A stretch of DNA of 26,959 nt from Branchiostoma floridae (Eukaryota > Chordata > Leptocardii > Amphioxiformes > Branchiostomatidae). A program made the translations under genes and the position numbers. Each line of letters opens with the position of its first letter. Within the stretch, counting starts at the first letter, position 1. The DNA lies in contig NC_049979.1 of NCBI RefSeq assembly GCF_000003815.2, positions 27,311,296 to 27,338,254 of the forward strand. The letters run 5' to 3'. Positions 18,690-26,959 of the stretch are shown here, one piece after another. The notes beneath the pieces were generated by a model. The model ran no database searches and was not told where the DNA came from. It saw nothing but the letters and a program-made list of their open reading frames with translations.

Positions 18690-19890
18690 TCTGCATTCAT
18701 TCACTGTCTACATAGGCAAATGTATTAGTTAGAGCGCTTTTGCAATCCAGTTTGGTAGGCGTGTTTTCCCTGATTGCATTTTTATTGTGGCCATTAAAGA
18801 ACCATAACTGTGTCAATTCACTGTCTACATATGGTAAATGCACCTGTCCTTGGTGCTGAACACCATCCAAGTTATTTAGAGGGCTTTTCCATTATCAATT
18901 TGGTAGGGGTGTTTTCCCTTATTGTAGTTGAATTGTAGGCATTAAAAACATAACTGTGTACATACACTGTATATATATGGCAAATGCACCTGTCCTTGGT
19001 GCTGAACACCATCCACAGTATTCAGTGTGCCTTTACAATTTCAGTTTGGTAGGGGTGTTTTCCCTGGTTGCATTTTCATTGTGGACATTAAGAAACAACT
19101 GTGTTAATTCACTGTCTACATATGGCAAATGCACCTGTCCTTGGTGCTGAACACCATCCACATTATTCAGTGTGCCTTTACAATTTCAATTTGGTGGGGT
19201 GTTTTCCCTGATTGCAGTTTAATAAAAAAAATATCTGTTCTAATTCACTGTCTACATATAGCTTATGAGGCAAATGCCCCTGTCCTTGGTGCTGAACACT
19301 ATCCACATCTTCTGTGTACCTTTACAATTTCAATTTGATGTTTTCCCCTGATTGCGGTTTCATTGTGAGCATTGTAAAACATATCTTTGTTAGTTCACTG
19401 TCTACATATAGCATATAATTCAAATGCACCTGTCCTTGGTGCTGAACATCATCCATATTGTTCAGTGTGCCTTTACAATTTAATTTGGTAGGGGTGTTTT
19501 CTTTGATTGCAGTTTCATTGTGGGTATTAAAAACAAAACTGTGTTAATGCACTGTCTACATGTGGCAAATGCCCCTGTCCTTGGTGCTGAACACCATCCA
19601 CAGTATTTAGAACGCTTTTCCAATTTCACTTTGGCAGCGTGTTTTCATTGATTACAGTTTCATCGTGGGTATTGAAAAACATAACTGTGTTTATTCACAG
19701 TCCACACAAGGAAAATACACCTGTCCTTGGTGCTGAACACCATCCACATTATTCAGTGTGCCTTTACAATTTCAGCTTGGTGGGGGTGTTTTCCCTGATT
19801 AAAGTTTACTAAAAAAAATCTGTTCTAATTCACTGTCTACATATAGCTTATGGGGCAAATGTCCCTGTCCTTGGTGCTGAACACGATCCG
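18690..19890. repeat. Satellite array of ~145-bp units
   Basis: Nine units, marked by TCACTGTCTACATA or a variant near 18701, 18818, 18964, 19109, 19245, 19395, 19549, 19695 and 19830; most spacings are 135-154 bp, with a short first unit (117). Most units contain CCTGTCCTTGGTGCTGAACA and GGGGTGTTTTCCCTGATTGC. Each full unit can form a small hairpin TGGTG-CTGAA-CACCA. Units 5 and 9 share a TATCTGTTCTAATTC-type variant and ATATAGCTTATG, four units apart. The ORFs through the array are by-products. Confidence 0.96.
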
Positions 19891-20567
19891 TGGCAGTCCC
19901 CCTCCAACTATTTCAGGTTCAGCTTAGACTGGTTACAACAGTAAGACTGAGTCGGTCCTAAGATTTTAAAACCAGCTTATGCCACATCAAGTTAATGTTA
20001 TGGATGTTTCGGCAAAGAAAAAAAAGATACGAAAATTTTAGAATTTAGAGCCCATAAACCAGTTAACAAGAATTGACATCACATGATGACATCACAATCA
20101 AAAAGACTTTTATTGTTGTATTCAATGATATATAAGTGACCTGACCTTCGTACGTTATATTTATAATACCAGGGCACATGCCTACATTCATGACAAACTA
20201 AACATTTTGTAACACTCAAAATTACTAGTTGATATAAATGTATAACTTGCGTGCAGTGCCGCTTTGTATTTGTCTGTCCAAATAGTATATAAAATACTAC
20301 CCCAACCCCAACGTACTCATTTAATCTATATTCATACTCTATTTTAACCTAATATTCACACATTTACTCGTCAGATTTATTCGTAACACGCCTCAGACTC
20401 CATGAATGTTCACGAGATGTAACTGGTCAGTTATCAGTATTGATAATCGTTTTCTCTCATCTCTTGATGATAAATTGTAACCGTCCAAAACGCTCAGAAC
20501 CTCATAGTGTTTATCTGTGAGGCTGCATCAGCGACTCAAATATTGGTCTGTACTCTGCACCATGACA
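19891..20567. other. No gene seen
   Basis: AT-rich sequence. TGACATCACA occurs twice at 20075-20098 (CRE-like half sites in tandem). No exon is recognised. Confidence 0.45.
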
Positions 20568-20739
20568 TAGTCTCCAAGCAGACCCTACGGTGCTTTAGAA
20601 ATAGTATCAAAGCTGGCCAGGGACTTGGTATAGCGGCACCGTTTGACTCCCTTAGCCGGCTATCTCCCTTTGGCCGGCTATACCCCTTTGCCAGCTTTGA
20701 TACTATCTCCAAGGCACCGTTGGGTCTGCTTGGAGACTA
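20568..20739. mobile_element. 172-bp MITE with 8-bp target duplication
   Basis: Long inverted arms: TAGTCTCCAAGCAGACCC...GGTGC...TAGTATCAAAGCTGGC on the left with a close inverted copy on the right, then inner GCCGGC-containing repeats. The 8-mer CCATGACA flanks both ends (20560-20567, 20740-20747). The 8-bp duplication points to a hAT-type transposase, though the TAGTCTCC end is not the usual CAGGG. Almost the whole element can fold on itself. Confidence 0.9.
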
Positions 20740-20802
20740 CCATGACAGACCCTGCTCGAAGTCCAGGCGCGTACCATCGTCTACTTTAGACAGACGGAGG
20801 CC

Positions 20803-21025
20803 GATGATGATGATGATGAGGAGGAGGAGGTTGATGTTGATGATGAAGATGATCATGATGATGGTAGTTGTGGTGATGTTGATGCTGAGGACGATTGTAA
20901 GGATGATTAGAATAATGATGATGAAGGTGGTGGTGTTGGTGTTAATAGTGATGATGATGATGATGATGATGAAGATGATCATGATGATGGTAGTTGTGGT
21001 GATGTTGATGCTGAGGACGATGTAA
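20803..21025. repeat. GAT-rich minisatellite with 126-bp higher-order unit, cut by a gap
   Basis: GATGAT-rich sequence in which about 60 bases (GAAGATGATCATGATGATGG then TAGTTGTGGTGATGTTGATG) recur with an offset of 126 bp, at about 20839 and 20965. The second copy has lost one T (ACGATGTAA against ACGATTGTAA). The array runs into the 100-N gap, so its true length is unknown. Confidence 0.93.
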
Positions 21026-21125
21026 NNNNNNNNNNNNNNNNNNNNNNNNNNNNNNNNNNNNNNNNNNNNNNNNNNNNNNNNNNNNNNNNNNNNNNNNNNN
21101 NNNNNNNNNNNNNNNNNNNNNNNNN
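21026..21125. other. Assembly gap (100 N)
   Basis: Exactly 100 N, a size commonly used as a placeholder for an unknown distance. It separates a tandem repeat from a coding exon. Confidence 0.98.
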
Positions 21126-21432
21126 GCTTTCGCGTGACGTACTTCTCTGTTCGCAGCTCGTCGCTGAGAAACTTGTTCTTCCTGCCCAGGTGCTCGCACT
21201 CTAGTTTCTTTCGCAGAAGCTCGTTGTGAAGATGGTTGGCGTTCATTGTGGAACGCAGGGTAACCGGGAAGAACCTTTTGGCTTGAAGGGTATGGGCGAA
21301 CACTGCCTGTGTGTTAGAAGGCTTTGTCTGCGTGCCAGCTCCTTTAGCCACAGTGTGGTTCGATCTACCCGTACCTTCCTCCATAGCTTTGTCCCCGGGA
21401 CCGCTAGCTGTACGTTCATCTCCTCGCTTCAT
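21126..21432 (-). CDS. First coding exon of an unrecognised coiled-coil protein (truncated by gap)
   Basis: Minus-strand frame of 102 codons from ATG at 21432 to the gap. The start is supported by A at -3 and by an in-frame TGA twelve bases upstream. Residues 1-60 are low in hydrophobics (MKRGDERTASGPGDKAMEEG...); residues 63-102 are charged and helical (NELLRKKLECEHLGRKNKFL, then SDELRTEKYVTRK), as in a coiled coil. Codon use is GC-richer than the surrounding DNA, which supports coding. On the far side of the gap the frame enters a GAT repeat, so a splice donor must lie in or near the gap. I do not recognise the protein. Confidence 0.6.
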
Positions 21433-21914
21433 GTTTGTCGATCAGAATCCCGTCGTTGCTAGGACACCTGGAATATGGACACCTGGAATGAGGACAGATG
21501 CCATTAGATGCAGCCTATCGTTGCCGGGGCACCTGAAATTAGGACACACGTGGCAAATATGAGCTATCATCGGCCATGAAATATTCAGTGACATCATTAA
21601 AAGGCCTTGATACACGGTCATAAGAGTTCTAGGAAACAAGACTGTACACGCCTCTAGAGAATCAGATAGAAAGCGCTGTGTACAGTCACGGTTTGAATCT
21701 AGGAATAGTTAATAAAGCGAGTGGCATTGCACCCGACAATGCTGGAAATTTCGGTATTTCTTCCTTTGCGTGTCAACATGACTCGATACAGACCAATACG
21801 CGTATATGCTATCAATACGTATAATATGCTATATCTACATATACTACACCTCACGTCAATAGGGGCAATCATTCACACAGGCAACCTATTACAGGGCTTT
21901 TGATAGGAAGATCA

Positions 21915-22144
21915 GCGGTGCAATGGTAAAGTGGATAGAGTTCGATCCCCGGCCGAGTCATACCAAAGACTTCATCGTGTCTTGTGGGCTTTTTCTGCTT
22001 AACACCCAGCATATGGGAAAGAGTATGGAAGTTGAACACACACACACTGTGGACTAGCGCCCTGCTGTAGTGATTGCTTTACGTTGTGTGGCCCAAGGGC
22101 TATTGAAACGGAGATGAGCGAGGCTCTAAGCACTATCTCTGGTG
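21915..22144 (+). mobile_element. tRNA-derived SINE, truncated by gap
   Basis: The head has CAGCGGTGCAATGGTAAAGT (A-box-like) and GAGTTCGATCCC (Pol III B box, 21938-21949) closer together than in a tRNA, so part of the head is deleted. The body follows with GTCATACCAAAGACTTC and a tail part GTGTGGCCCAAGGGCTATTG and AAACGGAGATGAGCG. I recall this body from deuterostome SINEs. The 3' end is lost in the gap at 22145. Confidence 0.65.
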
Positions 22145-22898
22145 NNNNNNNNNNNNNNNNNNNNNNNNNNNNNNNNNNNNNNNNNNNNNNNNNNNNNNNN
22201 NNNNNNNNNNNNNNNNNNNNNNNNNNNNNNNNNNNNNNNNNNNNNNNNNNNNNNNNNNNNNNNNNNNNNNNNNNNNNNNNNNNNNNNNNNNNNNNNNNNN
22301 NNNNNNNNNNNNNNNNNNNNNNNNNNNNNNNNNNNNNNNNNNNNNNNNNNNNNNNNNNNNNNNNNNNNNNNNNNNNNNNNNNNNNNNNNNNNNNNNNNNN
22401 NNNNNNNNNNNNNNNNNNNNNNNNNNNNNNNNNNNNNNNNNNNNNNNNNNNNNNNNNNNNNNNNNNNNNNNNNNNNNNNNNNNNNNNNNNNNNNNNNNNN
22501 NNNNNNNNNNNNNNNNNNNNNNNNNNNNNNNNNNNNNNNNNNNNNNNNNNNNNNNNNNNNNNNNNNNNNNNNNNNNNNNNNNNNNNNNNNNNNNNNNNNN
22601 NNNNNNNNNNNNNNNNNNNNNNNNNNNNNNNNNNNNNNNNNNNNNNNNNNNNNNNNNNNNNNNNNNNNNNNNNNNNNNNNNNNNNNNNNNNNNNNNNNNN
22701 NNNNNNNNNNNNNNNNNNNNNNNNNNNNNNNNNNNNNNNNNNNNNNNNNNNNNNNNNNNNNNNNNNNNNNNNNNNNNNNNNNNNNNNNNNNNNNNNNNNN
22801 NNNNNNNNNNNNNNNNNNNNNNNNNNNNNNNNNNNNNNNNNNNNNNNNNNNNNNNNNNNNNNNNNNNNNNNNNNNNNNNNNNNNNNNNNNNNNNNNNN
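22145..22898. other. Assembly gap (754 N)
   Basis: Unknown bases. The apparent long ORFs across it are produced by N and carry no information. Confidence 0.98.
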
Positions 22899-22934
22899 TG
22901 TTCATAACATCCGCGAGCAAGTTCGACTTCTTAC

Positions 22935-23022
22935 CTCGATAAACGTTTCGCGCACACCCTCTTGATTCTCGGGTATGCACGGCGTTGTGAGACGACGTTG
23001 TAGGTAGATACCACAGTTAAAC
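22935..23022 (-). CDS. Candidate internal exon, product unknown
   Basis: On the minus strand, an acceptor GTGCTTTCCTGTGGACAG and a consensus donor GAG-GTAAGA bound 88 bp. One frame gives 29 codons containing CGIYLQRRLTTPCIPENQEG and ending VRETFIE. All three frames are open, so the frame is not certain. It could belong to the same transcript as the exon at 21126-21432, which lies downstream on the same strand. No family is recognised. Confidence 0.35.
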
Positions 23023-23666
23023 CTGTCCACAGGAAAGCACGTTAAAATACACCGAAATAAGGCTTCATAAAAGTACTGATACGGATTTAAATCTTGAAAA
23101 TTTTCCCCACAAAAAAAACACCTTATTCTTTACAACCATTCAAAGAAATCAGGGGGTTATCAAGCGCAAACTCCGACCTAAACTCGCTGTATGAAAGAAA
23201 AACCTAGCCTAAAATTCTCCACAGAACCAAGCAACTCAAATCTGTCCTTGCGCCAAGTAAACTGGTCAACTGAACAATTTGTTTTACCAAAATGGGAAAT
23301 CTTAGATCCTACCTGTTCCTACCGGTCTACAGATCGCCCAAAGTTTTTAAGGAAAGAGGAGTTTCAAGGATTCTAGGTGGCACTATTGTAGTATTCCCAT
23401 TTTGAGCTCTCTACTGCGCGTTCCAACTGTGCCGTCTGGCCTTGAGAGCGCTCTCCACCGGTGGATCCGTCTGCCCTGCAGTGGGACGGTCGGTCTTCTG
23501 GAAGTAATTGTGTGCGCCAAATCGACATGTAAGTGACCATTCACTCACCAAATTGCTTTGAAAGACCTCCCACTAACAACTACCGTCTTGAATTATAGAT
23601 GTCCACCTCCATCATCCAGCTTGTCATATTCTCCCATGGGCAAAGGAAGAAGAAAAAAACTCCTTA
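23023..23666. other. No gene firmly seen; GC-rich patch with palindromes
   Basis: A GC-rich patch at 23415-23530 holds the perfect palindromes GAGAGCGCTCTC (23444-23455) and CCACCGGTGG side by side, and a donor-like GTAAGTG at about 23530 on the plus strand. It may be a promoter or leader exon, but nothing decides this. Confidence 0.3.
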
Positions 23667-24089
23667 GGCCACACTAACATAATTTTATAGATGTCATCTA
23701 CGCGCATTGATTTTCGCCTGTTCTCCAAAATAATGTGGCCACATGTGACACAATCGCATCACTAGTCAAACAGAATTTATGCTCGCCGTAGTATCTGCTC
23801 TCCAGGGTAAGGGGACACATGGTAAGGGCATGGGGCCACAGCGCCCTTGTTCTTGAATGGCGATATAAACATGATTGAAATGGCGACCATTGTCTCTTAC
23901 AGTCTTACTGGAGGTGAACATAAGTATAAGACAAACCAAACCTGGGTTAGAATGGTCTGGATGTTCAGTTCTATCGTTTAGCAGCATTTTTGCTGAATTT
24001 TTCTTTTTTTTCCCTCGCGCGCATTAGTTTTGGGGTTTTTAGAGGATGTCATCCATAAATAATAAGACGTTAACGTTAACGTTGTGGCC
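23667..24089. mobile_element. 423-bp Harbinger-like MITE with TTA duplication
   Basis: GGCCACACTAACATAATTTT at the left and, inverted, GGCCACAACGTTAACGTTAA at the right. Similar blocks follow inward on both sides (GATGTCATC or GATGACATCC, then GCGCAT). TTA flanks both ends (23664-23666, 24090-24092). The ends begin GGCCACA like the MITE at 7306-7670, so the two are probably related families. Confidence 0.75.
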
Positions 24090-24154
24090 TTACCACGCTA
24101 TTCTCTGTGGAAACTTCGTCTTCTGTTATGTTTACCGGCATTGTCCCTTTGTCG

Positions 24155-24565
24155 GCTCAGTACAAAGCACGTTTAACATTCAAGTTGTTTGAAGTTATAT
24201 TTCTTCAACGAAAGTTTGCGTGCGACGTTAACAATAAGATTGGAAGCTCACCTGTTTGGTTTGTGAAAGGACGGTAGATATGGGCAGAAACTTGAGAAAC
24301 TGCATAATAACGCCTCGCATTGGAGAGGACATACGAAAACATTATGTTGTGGCTCTTTCTCAGTGCAATATTCGTTTAACATTTTAGTTGTTTGAACTTA
24401 TATTTCTTTAACGAAAGTTTGCGTGCGGCGTTAACAATAAGATCGGAAGCTCACTTGTCTAGTTTGTAGATTTTGTATATTGACGGTACATGTGGATAGA
24501 GCCTTTATAAACTACATAATAGCGTTTCACATGTTGTAGAGGGCATACGAAAACATAATGTTTGA
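24155..24565. repeat. Two-copy tandem duplication of ~205 bp
   Basis: Copy A (about 24155-24350) and copy B (about 24358-24565) share CGTTTAACATT, AACGAAAGTTTGCGTGCG followed by CGTTAACAATAAGAT, and CATACGAAAACAT. The offset is 203 bp at the left and 214 bp at the right, so small insertions or deletions have occurred. No coding capacity was seen. Confidence 0.9.
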
Positions 24566-24775
24566 AAGCGTGTACGTTGGTTTTAGCGCTTTTTGAGCGG
24601 AAATGTATAAATTTATTACTAGATTATATTGTTGATGTTCACATTGTAGTGCCTATAGCTAGCGGCACATAGGTTAGAAAATTTCCTTACTTTTTCTGTA
24701 GCAGGGTATATTTTCACAGGGAGGGTAGCTAGCCCTTTGCTAGGCATCTCCCCAAACAAGTGACCCATTTTTTCG

Positions 24776-25605
24776 NNNNNNNNNNNNNNNNNNNNNNNNN
24801 NNNNNNNNNNNNNNNNNNNNNNNNNNNNNNNNNNNNNNNNNNNNNNNNNNNNNNNNNNNNNNNNNNNNNNNNNNNNNNNNNNNNNNNNNNNNNNNNNNNN
24901 NNNNNNNNNNNNNNNNNNNNNNNNNNNNNNNNNNNNNNNNNNNNNNNNNNNNNNNNNNNNNNNNNNNNNNNNNNNNNNNNNNNNNNNNNNNNNNNNNNNN
25001 NNNNNNNNNNNNNNNNNNNNNNNNNNNNNNNNNNNNNNNNNNNNNNNNNNNNNNNNNNNNNNNNNNNNNNNNNNNNNNNNNNNNNNNNNNNNNNNNNNNN
25101 NNNNNNNNNNNNNNNNNNNNNNNNNNNNNNNNNNNNNNNNNNNNNNNNNNNNNNNNNNNNNNNNNNNNNNNNNNNNNNNNNNNNNNNNNNNNNNNNNNNN
25201 NNNNNNNNNNNNNNNNNNNNNNNNNNNNNNNNNNNNNNNNNNNNNNNNNNNNNNNNNNNNNNNNNNNNNNNNNNNNNNNNNNNNNNNNNNNNNNNNNNNN
25301 NNNNNNNNNNNNNNNNNNNNNNNNNNNNNNNNNNNNNNNNNNNNNNNNNNNNNNNNNNNNNNNNNNNNNNNNNNNNNNNNNNNNNNNNNNNNNNNNNNNN
25401 NNNNNNNNNNNNNNNNNNNNNNNNNNNNNNNNNNNNNNNNNNNNNNNNNNNNNNNNNNNNNNNNNNNNNNNNNNNNNNNNNNNNNNNNNNNNNNNNNNNN
25501 NNNNNNNNNNNNNNNNNNNNNNNNNNNNNNNNNNNNNNNNNNNNNNNNNNNNNNNNNNNNNNNNNNNNNNNNNNNNNNNNNNNNNNNNNNNNNNNNNNNN
25601 NNNNN
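24776..25605. other. Assembly gap (830 N)
   Basis: Unknown bases immediately upstream of the promoter region of the membrane-protein gene. Confidence 0.98.
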
Positions 25606-25743
25606 GCACTTTCGGTCGTAAATTTAACGTCCAAAATAATGCAAATGAGGGCGTACGTTGTTCAGAGCGTCCAGCCAAGGGCACAGAATCATTACCGCCG
25701 CAGTGACATCACAATAGATTGAGACCTCGCCGTTTGCTCATAG

Positions 25744-25748
25744 CCAAT
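25744..25748 (+). promoter_or_regulatory. CCAAT box
   Basis: TAGCCAATCA is a near-ideal NF-Y site, 220 bases before the ATG at 25970. A CRE-like GTGACATCAC lies about 40 bases further upstream. No TATA box is evident. Confidence 0.4.
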
Positions 25749-25969
25749 CAAAACGCTTAATTGTGACTAAAGCCAGCAGCAGGTACAAGTCAAGGGGAGT
25801 CCCCTGACTCTCGTGCCCAAACAACCGGACTGGCAAGTCTGCAAAAAAGTTCATACGTGTGGAGAATCTTGTGGTAGCCGGACTTACCTGCGTTCCACAG
25901 GGCTGTCTATCCGTAGAATATTGCCTCACACAGTTCTCAGTTAGTAGAACGTTCGTTGTCGTCATAAGC

Positions 25970-26296
25970 ATGAGCACAGAGAAGCTTAATATCGATGGCG
26001 ATGGTTATTTCAACCATCGTCGCGGGCACGAGAACGGCCACATCAGCTTGACCTCGCTACTCCACGTTCTGACGGCGTGCATGTCCGTCATCATCATTGC
26101 CCTCGTGGTCCAAGAAGGGGCGCGTCTGAGAGAACTTGAGAGAGCTTTCCAGGGTCGGGAGATGAAGAGCGCTGTTTCTGACTTCATGTACCAGAAGGAG
26201 GTCTCCGATCGCGACTACCAGAAGGACGTGGCACAGCAAGAGGTCAACAAGGAAATGCCCGAGGCTAGGAAAGCAGGAGGCGGCAATAATCTACAG
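25970..26296 (+). CDS. Exon 1 of a type II membrane protein (collagen XIII/gliomedin/EDA-like layout)
   Basis: 109 codons from ATG at 25970 (A at -3) to the donor CTACAG-GTGAAG, ending in phase 0. Residues 1-26 form a polar cytoplasmic tail (MSTEKLNIDGDGYFNHRRGH...). Residues 27-47 are one membrane segment (LTSLLHVLTACMSVIIIALV), with no cleavable signal. Residues 48-100 are a charged helical stalk (ARLRELERAFQGREMKSAV...) likely to form a coiled coil, followed by Gly-rich KAGGGNNLQ. An in-frame ATG at 25859 exists, but the 37 residues it adds include a hydrophobic Cys-containing stretch and it is less likely. The order tail, membrane segment, coiled stalk is typical of membrane collagens, gliomedin and ectodysplasin. 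The domain that would decide lies outside the window. Confidence 0.75.
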
Positions 26297-26566
26297 GTGA
26301 AGACACGTTTGCGGCAAACATGTTTGTGGCCCCGGGCCGTGGTATATGTGAATTTTATTTTGAGCTTGGGTGAGTAAATAAAAAAGGAACGAATGTTTTA
26401 CAAACTATATTATACATGTACGGTACTTGACGTCAAATAATGATGATTATAGAATATGTAGATATTCCATTACAAAGTTTTGCTAGTGCAAATGTTAAAG
26501 TTGATTTCCACATGGACTAAGAACGTGGATGAAAACATCTCTTTTTTCCCCATTCTCCCATGCCAG

Positions 26567-26717
26567 TCGGAACATGGAAAAGCCAGGGATACCTCTGTTG
26601 AGAAGTCGTATGCCGGTACTGATGGCGGCGTCGATATCCCCTGGCAAACTGGACCAGCACATCACCAAAGGGAAAAGAGGGCGGCGAACTCTGTGACGTG
26701 GCCGGCGGCGGCTGGCG
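26567..26717 (+). CDS. Exon 2 of the type II membrane protein, with furin-type site
   Basis: The acceptor CCCATTCTCCCATGCCAG and donor GCG-GTAAGT bound 151 bp that continue exon 1 in phase 0. The 50 codons begin SEHGKARDTSVEK and include HHQREKRAANSV. REKR (protein residues about 144-147) fits the furin consensus R-X-K-R and would release the ectodomain. Membrane collagens XIII, XXIII and XXV, gliomedin and EDA all have such a site between the membrane segment and their collagen repeats. The exon ends after the first base (G) of a codon, as expected before a Gly codon. No Gly-X-Y repeat is visible yet, so the family remains open. Confidence 0.72.
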
Positions 26718-26959
26718 GTAAGTTTCTCAGTCTAGTTTCTTTGAGCTTGTGTATGTAGCCAAACGTAAGGCATCTTCACATAAAGGCCATGTTGATTTGA
26801 GTACTAGTATATGGATGGCATCAGCCCGCGCATCAATTTTCGGACGTTTCAAAAAAGTTTTCAACAAGGTTGTACAAAGCAGCTGGAAAATGAGCAAATA
26901 TATGCCGTAGATAGAACGTAAAGTAAGAATCTATTTTTCGGTGATTTCATACTGCGTGT
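26718..26959 (+). other. Start of intron 2
   Basis: Sequence after the GTAAGT donor to the window edge. No further exon is recognised. Confidence 0.6.

Noticed and set aside
18956-19338. ORFs with recurring NAPVLGAEH-type peptides
   Set aside because: They are translations of the 145-bp satellite and break with unit length changes.
20507-21025. 172-codon plus-strand ORF rich in Met, Val and Arg
   Set aside because: It crosses a MITE and then the GAT repeat; the composition is that of the repeat.
20737-21025. Continuation of the coiled-coil exon left of the gap (poly-Ile/Thr translation)
   Set aside because: It is the minus-strand reading of the GAT repeat, and the gap length is unknown, so the joined frame has no meaning.
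21915-21960. A tRNA gene, because of the GAGTTCGATCCC B box
   Set aside because: The arms cannot form a cloverleaf, the A and B boxes are too close, and SINE body sequence follows.
22084-25722. Long ORFs of 266-320 codons across N runs
   Set aside because: They consist almost wholly of unknown bases.

Overview
The window is eukaryotic. It is AT-rich and intron-dominated, with short exons bounded by GT/AG splice sites, many small non-coding DNA transposons (MITEs), a tRNA-derived SINE, a reverse-transcriptase fragment, several minisatellites and three assembly gaps (21026-21125, 22145-22898, 24776-25605). The repeat style (ends reading CAGGGCTCGAAAT, TTCGCGG-rich elements, a SINE carrying GTGTGGCCCAAGGGCTAT) and the protein matches fit an invertebrate deuterostome, most likely a cephalochordate such as amphioxus. 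That assignment is from memory of repeat style, not from a search.

Left two thirds (1 to about 16850), minus strand: the 5' part of a gene for a PX-SH3-RhoGAP protein of the ARHGAP32/ARHGAP33 (RICS/TCGAP) family. Two adjacent exons (1153-1237, then 406-501) splice in frame and encode the conserved segment leading into the PX domain, including CAHFHYE. Probable upstream exons lie at 9048-9120 (ATG, MGHC...), 9220-9338 (leader exon with an upstream ORF) and 16706 to about 16800 (leader), next to a CRE/E-box and YY1-like promoter. The rest of the gene lies beyond the left edge. At least one exon between 1238 and 9047 remains unfound, because the reading phases do not join.

The introns of that gene hold most of the mobile DNA: a decayed LINE RT inside a 32-bp minisatellite, a 371-bp MITE with TA duplication, a KpnI-site minisatellite, hAT-like MITEs with 5-bp or 8-bp duplications, Harbinger-like MITEs with TAA/TTA duplications, foldback elements, and a 1.5-kb non-coding transposon that may have captured a start exon.

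From 16.9 to 25.6 kb no gene is firmly identified. There is a 145-bp satellite with a four-unit higher-order pattern (18690-19890), more MITEs, a GAT-rich repeat that runs into a gap, a minus-strand first coding exon of an unrecognised coiled-coil protein (21126-21432), a truncated SINE, and a candidate minus-strand exon (22935-23022).

At the right edge, plus strand, starts a gene for a type II membrane protein: a short cytoplasmic tail, one membrane segment, a charged helical stalk and, in exon 2, a furin-type REKR site. The layout recalls membrane collagens, gliomedin or ectodysplasin; the rest lies beyond the window.
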